Positions 11,571 through 24,400 of a DNA stretch of 64,000 bases are shown here, piece by piece. Source of the DNA: Dryomyza anilis. Taxonomy: Eukaryota; Arthropoda; Insecta; Diptera; Dryomyzidae. The stretch's first letter is position 1. Each line of letters starts with the position of its first letter. The notes below the pieces were generated by a model, which saw nothing but the letters and a program-made list of their open reading frames with translations, ran no database searches and was not told the DNA's origin. The stretch is taken from NCBI GenBank assembly GCA_951804985.1, contig OX638133.1:72980367-73044366 (forward strand), in the 5' to 3' direction. The position numbers and the translations under genes are program-made.

Positions 11571-12343
11571 TTACTTGCGTTGTCGCCGAATTTGCGATGA
11601 TACCAACATATCGTGTCGCTGTAGCTGGGCGTCTGCGAGCGGCCCCGTGATTGTGATCGACGCCTATCCCTGCCTCGGTTTCCAAATTGCGCTTTTAAAG
11701 ACGCCAATTCTTTCGACAGCGCACTTATTTGTCGAGACAGTGCTGACTGTAATGTGTCATCATGCGTTGTTACAGCATTGAGCTGCGGGCCGTCGCTAAC
11801 CTCAACAATTTTGTCTGCCATATTTGCGACTTTGTCTAGTGGTTCGGTGCTGATCGATATTATTGATCGGATGCTCTGCGGAAGTCTACTAAGCCAGATG
11901 GATTTTAGCATATTGTCATTCATTTCGCAACCTGCCAGTTGTCGCATCTCTCGCAGCAAATGTGACGGGCGCATGTCACCAAGTTCAATGTCTTGCAGTA
12001 ACTTCTTTATGCGTTTCTGCTCGGAATCTGCAAACTGGTCGATAAGACGTGCCTTGAGTGTCATGTACATATTATTCTCAGGCGGATTCAGTATGATGTC
12101 ACTTATATGAGCTAAGACGTTGCTCTCGACTGCGGCCACGACGGTATGGTACTTGGTTTTATCGCTTGTTATACCACCTGCGATAAATTGCGATTCTACC
12201 TGCGCGATCCATAGCTCAGGTTTTGCGTGCCAGAAAGGCGGGATCTTGATTGCAACTTTCGCAATTTCGCTGCGTCCATGTGTTTGCCCTGCTGGCGCCG
12301 AATTTGCGGCAGCGCCTTCGTTCGCGTTTGAGTCCTCAGGCAT
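11537..12343 (-). CDS. Element 1 Gag
   Basis: A 268-residue Gag, the capsid and RNA-binding protein. The N-terminal 20 residues are Ala/Asn-rich, then FWHAKPELWIAQVESQF begins the capsid-like domain typical of CsRn1 Gags. A basic stretch with repeated Arg-Ser (about 220-235) precedes the atypical CHCC finger [18 protein letters not shown], in place of the usual CCHC knuckle. The start is the first ATG after the leader, 27 bases downstream of the 5' LTR. The stop directly follows a GTTAAAC heptamer. Confidence 0.88.
   Translation of the reverse strand: MPEDSNANEGAAANSAPAGQTHGRSEIAKVAIKIPPFWHAKPELWIAQVESQFIAGGITSDKTKYHTVVAAVESNVLAHISDIILNPPENNMYMTLKARLIDQFADSEQKRIKKLLQDIELGDMRPSHLLREMRQLAGCEMNDNMLKSIWLSRLPQSIRSIISISTEPLDKVANMADKIVEVSDGPQLNAVTTHDDTLQSALSRQISALSKELASLKAQFGNRGRDRRRSQSRGRSQTPSYSDTICWYHRKFGDNASKCRKPCAKSLN
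11540..11546 (-). promoter_or_regulatory. Probable -1 frameshift heptamer G TTA AAC
   Basis: In the gag register the last codons read TCG TTA AAC TGA. G TTA AAC is in the X XXY YYZ register, and slipping one base back at AAC continues as CTG AGC GTC, the protease frame. GTTAAAC is an established slippery heptamer in arteriviruses. The gag stop codon (11537-11539) follows at once. Any downstream stimulatory structure was not evaluated. Confidence 0.6.
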
Positions 12344-12354
12344 TTAGTAACAAT

Positions 12355-12366
12355 GTCGGGTCACCA
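12355..12366 (-). promoter_or_regulatory. Element 1 primer-binding site (tRNA-Trp type)
   Basis: Three bases downstream of the 5' LTR the minus strand reads TGGTGACCCGAC, complementary to the CCA end of insect tRNA-Trp (TGGTGACCCCGAC) except for one missing C. The tRNA-Trp primer is a hallmark of the CsRn1 clade. Confidence 0.75.
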
Positions 12367-12369
12367 ATT

Positions 12370-12618
12370 TGTGGGTGTTCCTACCGCGTAAATAAAAACA
12401 CGATTATTTCCACTAAAATATAATTGTTTATTTGATATTGATACGCAGCAAATGTTGGCGCAGATCGCGCTGATATTAAAGAATTACAAAACTTATTAGC
12501 AACGAACGACCAGCTCGTGGCGAGGTAAAAACAAGAAGAACATTTCAATGTCAAAACGAAGTATAAGTAAACGTCATTTGCATTTTCGGTGTTGCCGTAT
12601 GTGCGCAATCACGTCACA
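12370..12618 (-). repeat. Element 1 5' LTR
   Basis: The 249-bp partner of 8198-8446, with TG/CA ends. It should hold the element promoter. It also contains a fortuitous 75-codon frame that recurs in the other LTR and is not considered a gene. Confidence 0.93.
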
Positions 12619-12622
12619 AGAC
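12619..12622. repeat. Target-site duplication AGAC, right copy
   Basis: AGAC immediately follows the right LTR and matches the left flank at 8194-8197. Confidence 0.85.
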
Positions 12623-12667
12623 CAATATTTATGAAATGGTTTTGAGATAGGTACATAAAGACTTAAG

Positions 12668-13516
12668 GAGTGCGCACGAAAATATTATTATATAGAAAAA
12701 TCAAAAAATCAAGTACGCTGTGAATCCAAAATATTTAATTTTTCTTTACAAAAAAAAAAAAAAAATATTTGTTTATAAGGAAGTTATGAGCTTTTTTTAT
12801 AAATCCCCTCCATCAAGGACTTTGTTGAAGCTGAACTCCTCTTATTCTTAAATACTCTTATGTCCTTCGATTAACCTTTCGTCTCCTTCAGTTTCTTCTT
12901 AATTAGAGCCCAAAAAAGTTCCTCATTTCTGGACAGTTTGGTGTACTCCCACTCCCTCGCTTTTTTTCCATGATGATAGATCAGGACAAAAGAAGTAGTA
13001 TACTTAACACTGCACTACAAAAGGTCTGAACCACTTTTTCATGCATTTAGCAATATACATATCCGTGTTGATTGACTCAGAACTTACATACGGCTGGCTT
13101 TTTCAGCTACTTTTCTGTCCGAAGCATTTGGATTTTTTATGAAAAATGTCCTTGACACGTTTATCTCTGTGTGGGTCTGCCGATCCACATTCTCTGCCAG
13201 ATCCCACTTTTCGATCAATGTTTATATTGTCATTAATGTTTTTCAAAACCAGCTTAACAGTTTGACGGGATACTTTAACAGTTTTGGTAATTTCGAAGTG
13301 ACTCTATTTCGATTTTTGTTAAAAAATATCACAATGATTTTTCGAATTTCAACTTGAGTACCAATTTCTAGTAAACACTTCTGTGGAACTGAAAATAAAT
13401 TATTTTTTGTTCATCTGTCATTAAATGCGAAGACGATGGTATGTAAATATTTGAAATCGGACACTTTTAACAAAAATAAGAAGTAAAAATCTATGTTACA
13501 ATTTTTTCGTGCGCGC
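12668..13516 (-). mobile_element. Decayed Tc1/mariner-superfamily transposon
   Basis: The ends carry imperfect inverted repeats: GCGCACGAAAATATTAT on the left and, read in reverse, GCGCACGAAAAAATTGTAA on the right. Between them lies a broken transposase on the minus strand. At about 850 bp it is shorter than a full Tc1-like element (about 1.3 kb), so it is internally deleted. It lies about 50 bp from the young LTR element 1. Confidence 0.75.
12770..13345 (-). pseudogene. Tc1/mariner transposase relic
   Basis: On the minus strand, with frameshifts, the N-terminal paired-like DNA-binding region is readable near 13,340-13,120 (VSRQTVKLVLKNIND, then a GSGRECGSADPHRDKRVKDI block and NPNASDRKVAEKAS). 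The C-terminal end is readable near 12,930-12,780 (CPELRNEELFWALIKKKLK, the ELR/FWA motif near the last catalytic acid, then SLMEGIYKKAHNF). Most of the catalytic core is deleted or unreadable and there are several frame breaks, so no active enzyme is made. Confidence 0.75.
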
Positions 13517-15479
13517 TAGTTAAAAGAGAGATTCTCGTAATATATTAAACAGACCCTAAATTTTTTGACTTCTTTGAGCATGACAAAAAAAATGTTATTT
13601 CCCGTAGTTTCGCTAACTTTAACATAATTCTAATTTCCATATAATCAGGTCTCAATGAGGGTAAAAATATGTCTTATACAGTGTAACATAAAACAAATCT
13701 CTTCACTGTTTCCTGCTTAAATATCTTGAGATTTAAAGCATTTGCTTTTGTGCTGGAGTTAATTCCACACATGTATGTTTAAATAAAAAGCCACACGTAG
13801 TAAATGCAAAATTCTAAGGTAAACTTTTAACATTGTTCGCTAAGCGCTGTGAAGTCGCTTAACTGATAATGACTTTGGACCAGACAGCAGGACAGACAAA
13901 TCTGTAACTGCTTGACAGACAAAACGACTGTCTGTTCATCTGACTGACATACAAACAAATAGAATGAAGTACAGAAATCAAGTCAAACAAGTTGAAACAT
14001 TTCAAAATTTATGCAATCGTCTTAAAAGCATTTGCGAAAATTAACTTCATTAGGTGGATGGAGAAAAATCTCAGAGGTAAGAATCTCAAATACTTAGGAT
14101 TGCCTGTCACGTTTACTCTACGACAAGGCTTTTGTTCTGTTTGTTTTTGGTTGGGTTTCTTGTTTCGGATGCTACCAAGAGGTAACCTTTTCAAGAACTC
14201 GCATTATGGGGGATTGGTTGGTGTTTGTTTTTTTACTAAAGAAATTAGAAGAAAGAAAATGAAATGAAAATTTTCTTGTAATATAATGTTTGAACTTTGT
14301 AGCCGTATCAGTCGCTCTTGACTGCAGGCAGGTGAACTCTCGGTACTCGACACTCGGCACTCGGAAGACTGCCAGCTGTAAACGAAAGGATATACCTCAT
14401 GTTAATGCCGTGCTAGAAGTTTTTGTGTATTTGTAACTCTTAACTCGTTTAGAACTTTTATACAGATAAGTTTCAATTCACTTAATTAATTGCATTGGTT
14501 TGATGATTTTCATTCTCATCAACATCAACATCAACATCATCCTCATCAAAAACACGGCAATCGTTTCTTGTTGGTTCTGTTGCCCAGAACTCTTTAATAT
14601 TTAAATAAAATAAAACAAAAACTACTTGAATTTCTTGAAAACCTCTCAACAAAAATTGGCTGTTTGTTTCACACGTTTATTATTAATGGCCGGAGCCACA
14701 ATTCGGCGAGTTGCTGATGGTGTTGGCTATGATAGTGATGATGTCGGTGATGATGGGGATGATAGTTGGAATGGTGATACTGGTGTTTCGGATGTTGTAG
14801 GTTGTACGTGTTGATTGTACTCAATGTACACAGCAACATTTTCACCTTCTTTTAACTAACTTTTTTGAAGTAACCTTTTAATTTCACACAAAAACTTTGT
14901 AAATAAAAGTTTTTCAATAAATTCACTTCATTGCAAAATCGCAGCGCCTCAAGTACTTTTTTTTGCTTAAGTGCTTTTTCAACACTTCAAAGATTTCTGT
15001 GAATTTTGCACTGTTGTTTATTCAGCGCTGATACAGCGGTAAAATAATTTTGAAATTGTTATTTATTTATAATATTTGTATAATGTATTTATTTCAATAT
15101 ATATATTTTTTTTATATGTAGTAATTTAAGTATTAATTTGTTTATTTACAGTCGTTTTAGCGATGTCCGCCAGTTTGTATATTCTGAAAATTATTCATAT
15201 TTTTATTTAACATTTTCTTATTTTTTGAGTCATATAATGACACCCAGAATTATTCACATCGATGAACCAAATAACCTATACATTGACAGTATGCTCTATA
15301 TGCAGGGTGATTGGTTCATCGATATCAATAATTCATAAAAAATATATCTAATACTGTACCCAATCTAAGAAACAGAGATGCATATTACTGATATGACCTA
15401 GTCAAGACCTATTTTTTAAATTATAAATTAATACAACTTTTAAGTTATGCTTTAGAAAATTAAATTACCTTTCCAATGT
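13517..15479. other. Intergenic DNA without a recognised gene
   Basis: No credible coding region. 13,865-13,965 is rich in CAGACAG/CTGTCTG words, and 14,515-14,550 is a short imperfect CATCAA microsatellite. Open frames of 60-90 codons show no domain and no codon signal. Confidence 0.45.
15248..15333. repeat. Short imperfect inverted repeat
   Basis: 15248-15269 (AATTATTCACATCGATGAAC...) pairs with 15312-15333 in reverse at 20 of 22 positions, with a 42-base loop. It may be the ends of a tiny MITE remnant or a foldback scar at the edge of the satellite block. Confidence 0.6.
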
Positions 15480-18400
15480 CAATATCACATCTTTGAGCCC
15501 CCATGATTTTGTCTATTTCGTGCGTTAAGTTATGAGAAAATCATTCAGTTGGCCCCAGTGCTTTCCGAGATATCAGCCGATTAGTCAACGATTTCTTTAC
15601 ACGCTCATAACTTTTAAACGGAGCATCGCATTTTATAGATAGGAATTCCAGACTTATAAACTGAGATAATCATTCAACTGGTCCTAGTGTTTTCCGAGAT
15701 AACAGCCGATTTGTCAACGATTTCTTTAAACGCTCGTCTTAGAGGGTCGAATGTAGGCGCATAGACATTTAATGCATCATTTTTCACTGTAGGTTTCATA
15801 TAAATCGATCGGTGGGTTCCCGAATAATAAGGTTTTGAAAATCTATTTTTATAAATTTTCTTTAATTGGCCGTAACTCCTAAACGGAGGGTCCTAGAGGG
15901 TCGAAAGTAGGGGCATTTTATAGACATTTAATGCATAAATTTCATTTAATTTCATTTAATGCTGTAAATTTCATATAATTCGATCGGTGGGTTCCGGAAT
16001 AATAAGGTTTTGAAAATCGATTTTTATACATTTTCTTTAATTGGCCGTAACTCCTAAACGGATCGTCCTAGAGGGTCGAAAGTAGGGTCCTAGAGGGTCG
16101 AAAGTAGGGGCATTTCATAGACATTTAATGCATAAATTTCATTTAATTTCATTTAATGCTGTAAATTTCATATAATTCGATCGGTGGGTTCCGGAATAAT
16201 AAGGTTTTGAAAATCGATTTTTATACATTTTCTTTAATTGGCCGTAACTCCTAAACGGATCGTCCTAGAGGGTCGAAAGTAGGCGCATTATATAAACGTT
16301 TAATGCATAATTTTTCACTGTAAATTTCATATAATTCGTTCGGTGGGTTCCGGAATAATAAGGTTTTGAAAATTGATTTTTATAAATTTTCTCTAATTGG
16401 CCGTAACTCTTAAACGGAGCGTCCTAGAGGGTCGAAAGTAGGCGCATTATATAAACGTTTAATGCATAATTTTTCACTGTAAATTTCATATAATTCGGTC
16501 GGTGGGTTCCGGAATAATAAGGTTTTGAAAATTGATTTTTATAAATTTTCTTTAATTGGCCGTAACTTCTAAACGGAGCGTCCTAGAGGGCCGAAAGTAG
16601 GCGCATTATATAAACATTTAATGCATACTAATAAGGTTTTGAAAATCTATTTTTATAAATTTTCTTTAATTGGCCGTAACTCCTAAACGGAGCGTTCTAG
16701 AGGGTCGAAAGTAGGGGCATTTTATAGACATTTAATGCATAATTTTTCACTGTAAATTTCATATAATTCGATCGGTGGGTTCCGGAATAATAAGGTTTTG
16801 AAAATCGATTTTTATAAATTTTCTTTAATTGGCCGTAACTCCTAAACGGAGCGTCCTAGAGGGTCGAAAGTAGGGGCATTTTATAGACATTTAATGCATA
16901 ATTTTTCACTGTAAATTTCATATAATTCGATCGGTGGGTTCCGGAATAATAAGGTTTTGAAAATCGATTTTTATAAATTTTCTTTAATTGGCCGTAACTT
17001 CTAAACGGAGCGTCCTAAACGGAGCGTCCTAGAGGGTCGAAAGTAGGCGCATTATATAAACATTTAATGCATAATAATAAGGTTTTGAAAATCGATTTTT
17101 ATAAATTTTCTTTAATTGGCCGTAACTCCCAAACGGAGCGTCCTCGAGGGTCGAAAGTAGGCGCATTACATAAACGTTTAATGGTTTTGAAAATCTATTT
17201 TTATAAATTATCTTTAATTGGCCATAACACCTAAACGGAGCGTCCTAGAGGGTCGAAGGTGGGCGCATTATATAAACATTTAATGCATAATAATAAGGTT
17301 TTGAAAATCGATTTTTATAAATTTTCTTTAATTGGCCGTAACTCCTAAACGGAGCGTCCTAGAGGGTCGAAAGTAGGCGCATTACGTTTAATGCATAATT
17401 TTTCACTGCAAGTTTCATATAATTCGATCGGTGGGTTCCGGAATAATAAGGTTTTGAAAATCTATTTTTATAAATTTTCTTTAATTGGCCGTAACTCCTA
17501 AACCGAGCGTCCTAGAGGGTCGAAAGTAGGCGCATTATATAAACATTTAATGCATAATTTTTCACTGTAAATTTCATGTAATTCGATTGGTGGGTTCCGG
17601 AAAAATAAGGTTTTGAAAATCGATTTTTATAAATTTTCTTTAATTGGCCGTAACTCCTAAACGGAGGGTCCTAGAGGGTCGAAAGTAGGCGCATTATATA
17701 GACGTTTAATGCATAATTTTTCACTGTAAGTTTCATATATTTCGATCGGTGGGTTCCAGAATCATAAGGTTTTGAAAATCTATTTTATAAATTTTCTTTA
17801 ATTGGCCGTAACTCCTAAACGAAGCGTCCTAGAGGGTCGAAAGTAGGCGCATTATATAAACATTTAATGCATAATTTTTTATTGTAAATTTCATGTAATT
17901 CGATTGGTGGGTTCCGGAATAATAAGGTTTTGAAAATCGATTTTTATAAATTTTCTTTAATTGGCCGTAACTCCTAAACGGAGCGTCCTAGAGGGTCGAA
18001 AGTAGGCGCATTTTATAGACATTTAATGCATAATAATAAGGTTTTGAAAATCGATTTTTATAAATTTTCTTTAATTGGCCGTAACGGAGCGTCCTAGAGG
18101 GTCGAAAGTAGGCGCATTATATAAACATTTAATGCATAATTTTTCACTGTAAATTTCATATAATTCGATCGGTGGGTTCCGGAATAATAAGGTTTTGAAA
18201 ATCGATTTTTATAAATTTTCTTTAATTGGCCGTAACTCCTGAACGGAGCGTCCTAGAGGGTCGAAAGTAGGCGCATTATATAAACGTTTAATGCATAATT
18301 ACGGAATAATAAGGTTTTGAAAATCTATTTTTATAAATTTTCTTTAATTGGCCGTAACTCCTAAACGAAGCGTCCTAGATGGTCGAAAGTAGGCGCATTA

Positions 18401-21400
18401 TATAATCGTTTAATGCATAATTTTTCACTGTAAATTTCATATAATTCGTTCGGTGGGTTCCGGAATAATAAGGTTTTGAAAATTGATTTTTATAAATTTT
18501 CTCTAATTGGCCGTAACTCCTAAACCGAGCGTCCTAGAGGGTCGAAAGTAGGCGCATTATATAAACGTTTAATGCATAATTTTTCACTGTAAGTTTCATA
18601 TATTTCGATCGGTGGGTTCCAGAATCATAAGGTTTTGAAAATCTATTTTATAAATTTTCTTTAATTGGCCGTAACTCCTAAACGAAGCGTCCTAGAGGGT
18701 CGAAAGTAGGCGCATTATATAAACGTTTAATGCATAATTTTTCACTGTAAGTTTCATATATTTCGATCGGTGGGTTCCAGAATCATAAGGTTTTAAAAAT
18801 CTATTTTATAAATTTTCTTTAATTGGCCGTAACTCCTAAACGGAGCGTCCTAGAGGGTCGAAAGTAGGCGCATTATACAGACGTTTAATGCATAATTTTT
18901 CACTGTAAGTTTCATATAATTCGATCGGTGGGTTCCGGAATAATAAGGTTTTGAAAATCTATTTTTATAAATTTTCTTTAATTGACCGTAACTCCTAAAC
19001 CGAGCGTCCTAGAGGGTCGAAAGTAGGCGCATTATATAAACGTTTAATGCATAATTACGGAATAATAAGGTTTTGAAAATCTATTTTTATAAATTTTCTT
19101 TAATTGGCCGTAACTCCTAAACGAAGCGTCCTAGATGGTCGAAAGTAGGCGCATTATATAAACGTTTAATGCATAATTTTTCACTGTAAGTTTCATATAT
19201 TTCGATCGGTGGGTTCCAGAATCATAAGGTTTTGAAAATCTATTTTATAAATTTTCTTTAATTGGCCGTAACTCCTAAACGAAGCGTCCTAGAGGGTCGA
19301 AAGTAGGCGCATTATATAAACGTTTAATGCATAATTTTTCACTGTAAGTTTCATATATTTCGATCGGTGGGTTCCAGAATCATAAGGTTTTGAAAATCTA
19401 TTTTTATAAATTTTCTTTAATTGGCCGTAACTCCTAAACGGAGCGTCCTAGAGGGTCGAAAGTAGGCGCATTATATAAACGTTTAATGCATAATTTTTCA
19501 CTGTAAATTTCATGTAATTCGATTGGTGGGTTCCGGAATAATAAGGTTTTGAAAATCGATTTTTATAAATTTTCTTTAATTGGCCGTAACTCCTAAACGG
19601 AGCGTCCTAGAGGGTCGAAAGTAGGCGCATTTTATAGACATTTAATGCATAATAATAAGGTTTTGAAAATCGATTTTTATAAATTTTCTTTAATTGGCCG
19701 TAACTCCTAAACGGAGCGTCCTAGAGGGTCGAAAGTAGGCGCATTATATAAACATTTAATGCATAATTTTTCACTGTAAATTTCATATAATTCGATCGGT
19801 GGGTTCCGGAATAATAAGGTTTTGAAAATCGATTTTTATAAATTTTCTTTAATTGGTCGTAACTCCTAAACGGAGCGTCCTAGAGGGTCGAAAGTAGGCG
19901 CGAAAGTTTAATGCATAATTTTTCACTTTAAATTTCATATAATTCGATCGGTGGGTTCCGGAATAATAAGGTTTGAAAATCGATTTTTTTAAATTTTCTT
20001 CAATTGGCCGTAACTCCTAAACGGAGCGTCCTAAAGGGTCGAAAGTAGGCGCATTTTATAGACATTTAATGCATAATTTTTCACTGTAAATTTCATATAA
20101 TTCGATTGGTGAGTTCCGGAATAATAAGGTTTTGAAAATCGATTTTTATAAATTTTCTTTAATTGGCCGTAACTCCTAAACGGAGCGTCCTAGAGTGTCG
20201 AAAGTAGGCGCATTATATAAACATTTAATGCATAATTTTTCACTTTAAATTTCATACAATTCGATCGGTGGGTTCCGGAATAATAAGGTTTTGAAAATCT
20301 ATTTTTATACATTTTTTTAATTGGCCGTAACTCCTAAACGGAGGGTCCTAGAGGGTCGAAAGTAGGCGCATTATATAGACGTTTAATGCATAATTTTTCA
20401 CTGTAAGTTTCATATATTTCGATCGGTGGGTTCCGGAATAATAAGGTTTTGAAAATCGATTTTTATAAATTTTCTTTAATTGGCCGTAACTCCTAAACGG
20501 AGCGTCCTAGAGGGTCGAAAGTAGGCGCATTATATAAACATTTAATGCATAATTTTTCACTTTAAATTTCATATAATTCGATCGGTGGGTTCCGGAATAA
20601 TAAGGTTTGAAAATCGATTTTTTTAAATTTTCTTCAATTGGCCGTAACTCCTAAACGGAGCGTCCTAAAGGGTCGAAAGTATTATAGACATTTAATGCAT
20701 AATTTTTCACTGTAAATTTCATATAATTCGATTGGTGAGTTCCGGAATAATAAGGTTTTGAAAATCGATTTTTATAAATTTTCTTTAATTGGCCGTAACT
20801 CCTAAACGGAGCGTCCTAGAGGGTCGAAAGTAGGCGCATTTTATAGACATTTAATGCATAATAATAAGGTTTTGAAAATCGATTTTTATAAATTTTCTTT
20901 AATTGGCCGTAACTCCTAAACGGAGCGTCCTAGAGGGTCGAAAGTAGGCGCATTATATAAACATTTAATGCATAATTTTTCACTTTAAATTTCATGTAAT
21001 TCGATTGGTGGGTTCCGGAATAATAAGGTTTTGAAAATCTATTTTTATAAATTTTCTTTAATTGGCCGTAACTCCTAAACGGAGCGTCCTAGAGGGTCGA
21101 AATTAGTCGCATTTTATAGACATTTAATGCATAATAATAAGGTTTTGAAAATCGATTTTTATAAATTTTCTTTAATTGGCCGTAACTCCTAAACGGAGCG
21201 TCCTAGAGGGTCGAAAGTAGGCGCATTATATAAACATTTAATGCATAATTTTTCACTTTAAATTTCATGTAATTCGATCGGTGGGTTCCGGAATAATAAG
21301 GTTTTGAAAATCTATTTTTATAAATTTTCTTTAATTGGCCGTAACTCCTAAACGGAGCGTCCTAGAGGGTCGAAAGTAGGCGCATCATATAAACGTTTAA

Positions 21401-24400
21401 TGCATAATAATAATGTTTTGAAAATCTATTTTTATAAATTTTCTTTAATTGGCCGTAACTCCTAAACGGAGCGTCCTAGAGGGTCGAAAGTAGGCGCATT
21501 ATATAAACATTTAATGCATAATTTTTCACTGTACATTTCATATAATTCGATCGGTGGGTTCCGGAATAATAAGGTTTTGAAAATCTATTTTTATAAATTT
21601 TCTTTAATTGGCCGTAACTCCTAAACGGAGCGTCCTAGAGGGTCGAAAGTAGGCGCATTATATAAACATTTAATGCATAATTTTTCACTTTAAATTTCAT
21701 GTAATTCGATCGGTGGGTTCCGGAATAATAAGGTTTTGAAAATCTATTTTTATAAATTTTCTTTAATTGGCCGTAACTCCTAAACGGAGCGTCCTAGAGG
21801 GTCGAAAGTAGGCGCATTATATAAACATTTAATGCATAATTTTTCACTTTAAATTTCATGTAATTCGATTGGTGGGTTCCGGAATAATAAGGTTTTGAAA
21901 ATCTATTTTTATAAATTTTCTTTAATTGGCCGTAACTCCTAAACGGAGCGTCCTAGAGGGTCGAAATTAGGCGCATTTTATAGACATTTAATGCATAATA
22001 ATAAGGTTTTGAAAATCGATTTTTATAAATTTTCTTTAATTGGCCGTAACTCCTAAACGGAGCGTCCTAGAGGGTCGAAAGTAGGCGCATTATATAAACG
22101 TTTAATGCATAATTTTTCACTGTAAGTTTCATATAATTCGATCGGTGGGTTCCAGAATCATAATGTTTTGAAAATCTATTTTTATAAATTTTCTCTAATT
22201 GGCCGTAACTCCTAAACGGAGCGTCCTAGAGGGTCGAAAGTAGGCGCATTATATAAACGTTTAATGCATAATTTTTCACTGTAAGTTTCATATAATTCGA
22301 TCGGTGGGTTCCAGAATCATAAGGTTTTGAAAATCTATTTTTATAAATTTTCTTTAATTGGCCGTAACTCCTAAACGGAGCGTCCTAGAGGGTCGAAAGT
22401 AGGCGCATTATATAAACGTTTAATGCATAATTTTTCACTGTAAGTTTCATATAATTCGATCGGTGGGTTCCAGAATCATAATGTTTTGAAAATCTATTTT
22501 TATAAATTTTCTCTAATTGGCCGTAACTCCTAAACGGAGCGTCCTAGAGGGTCGAAAGTAGGCGCATTATATAAACGTTTAATGCATAATTTTTCACTGT
22601 AAGTTTCATATAATTCGATCGGTGGGTTCCAGAATCATAATGTTTTGAAAATCTATTTTTATAAATTTTCTTTAATTGGCCGTAACTCCTAAACGGAGCG
22701 TCCTAGAGGGTCGAAAGTAGGCGCATTATATAAACGTTTAATGCATAATTTTTCACTGTAAGTTTCATATAATTCGATCGGTGGGTTCCAGAATCATAAG
22801 GTTTTGAAAATCTATTTTTATAAATTTTCTTTAATTGGCCGTAACTCCTAAACGGAGCGTCCTAGAGGGTCGAAAGTAGGCGCATTATATAAACGTTTAA
22901 TGCATAATTTTTCACTGTTAGTTTCATATAATTCGATCGGTGGGTTCCGGAATAATAAGGTTTTGAAAATCGATTTTTATAAGTTTTCTTTAATTGGCCG
23001 TAACTCCTAAACGGAGCGTCCTAGAGGGTCGAAAGTAGGCGCATTATATAAACGTTTAATGCATAATTTTTCACTGTAAGTTTCATATAATTCGATCGGT
23101 GGGTTCCAGAATCATAAGGTTTTGAAAATCTATTTTTATAAATTTTCTTTAATTGGCCGTAACTCCTAAACGGAGCGTCCTAGAGGGTCGAAAGTAGGCG
23201 CATTATATAAACGTTTAATGCATAATTTTTCACTGTTAGTTTCATATAATTCGATCGGTGGGTTCCAGAATCATAATGTTTTGAAAATCTATTTTTATAA
23301 ACGGAGCGTCCTAGAGGGTCGAAAGTAGGCGCATTATATAAACATTTAAAGCATAATTTTTCACTGTAAATTTCATATAATTCGATCGGTGGGTTCCGGA
23401 ATAATAAGGTTTTGAAAATTGATTTTTATAAATTTTCTTTAATTGGCCGTAACTCCTAAACGGAGCGTCCTAGAGGGTCGAAAGTAGGCGCATTATATAA
23501 ACATTTAAAGCATAATTTTTCACTGTAAATTTCATATAATTCGATCGGTGGGTTCCGGAATAATAAGGTTTTGAAAATTGATTTTTATAAATTTTCTTTA
23601 ATTGGCCGTAACTCCTAAACGGAGCGTCCTAGAGGTTCGAAAGTAGGCGCATTATATAAACGTTTAATGCATAATTTTTCACTGTAAGTTTCATATAATT
23701 CGATCGGTGGGTTCCAGAATCATAAGGTTTTGAAAATCTATTTTTATAAATTTTCCATAATTGGCCGTAACTCCTAAACGGAGCGTCCTAGAGGGTCGAA
23801 AGTAGGCGCATTATATAAACGTTTAATGCATAATTTGTCACTGTAAGTTTCATATAATTCGATCGGTGGGTTCCAGAATCATAATGTTTTGAAAATCTAT
23901 TTTTATAAATTTTCTTTAATTGGCCGTAACTCCTAAACGGAGCGTCCTAGAGGGTCGAAAGTAGGCGCATTATATAATCGTTTAATGCATAATTTTTCAC
24001 TGTAAGTTTCATATAATTCGATCGGTGGGTTCCAGAATCATAAGGTTTTGAAAATCTATTTTTATAAATTTTCTTTAATTGGCCGTAACTCCTAAACGGA
24101 GCGTCCTAGAGGGTCGAAAGTAGGCGCATTATATAATCGTTTAATGCATAATTTTTCACTGTAAGTTTCATATAATTCGATCGGTGGGTTCCAGAATCAT
24201 AATGTTTTGAAAATCTATTTTTATAAATTTTCTTTAATTGGCCGTAACTCCTAAACGGAGCGTCCTAGAGGGTCGAAAGTAGGCGCATTATATAATCGTT
24301 TAATGCATAATTTTTCACTGTAAGTTTCATATAATTCGATCGGTGGGTTCCAGAATCATAATGTTTTGAAAATCTATTTTTATAAATTTTCTTTAATTGG

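Larger units (their letters stand above)
8198..12618 (-). mobile_element. Complete Ty3/gypsy LTR retrotransposon, CsRn1-type (element 1)
   Basis: A 4,421-bp element on the minus strand with 249-bp LTRs that differ at one visible position, TSD AGAC, a primer-binding site, a polypurine tract and gag, protease and RT-RNase H-integrase frames. The CsRn1 clade is suggested by three known clade traits: a Gag with an atypical Cys-His-Cys-Cys finger (CWYHRKFG...ASKCRKPC), a primer site complementary to the tRNA-Trp 3' end, and no env. The near-identical LTRs imply a very recent insertion. The frames are nearly intact apart from the offset between protease and RT, so the copy could be active or only recently disabled. 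Confidence 0.93.

Noticed and set aside
13992..14267. A 91-codon plus-strand frame
   Set aside because: No signal peptide, domain or splice context; the opposite strand is equally open, so chance is likely.
14626..14814. A small Asp/Gly-rich protein
   Set aside because: The Asp/Gly stretch comes from a GATGATG-type simple repeat; no other support.
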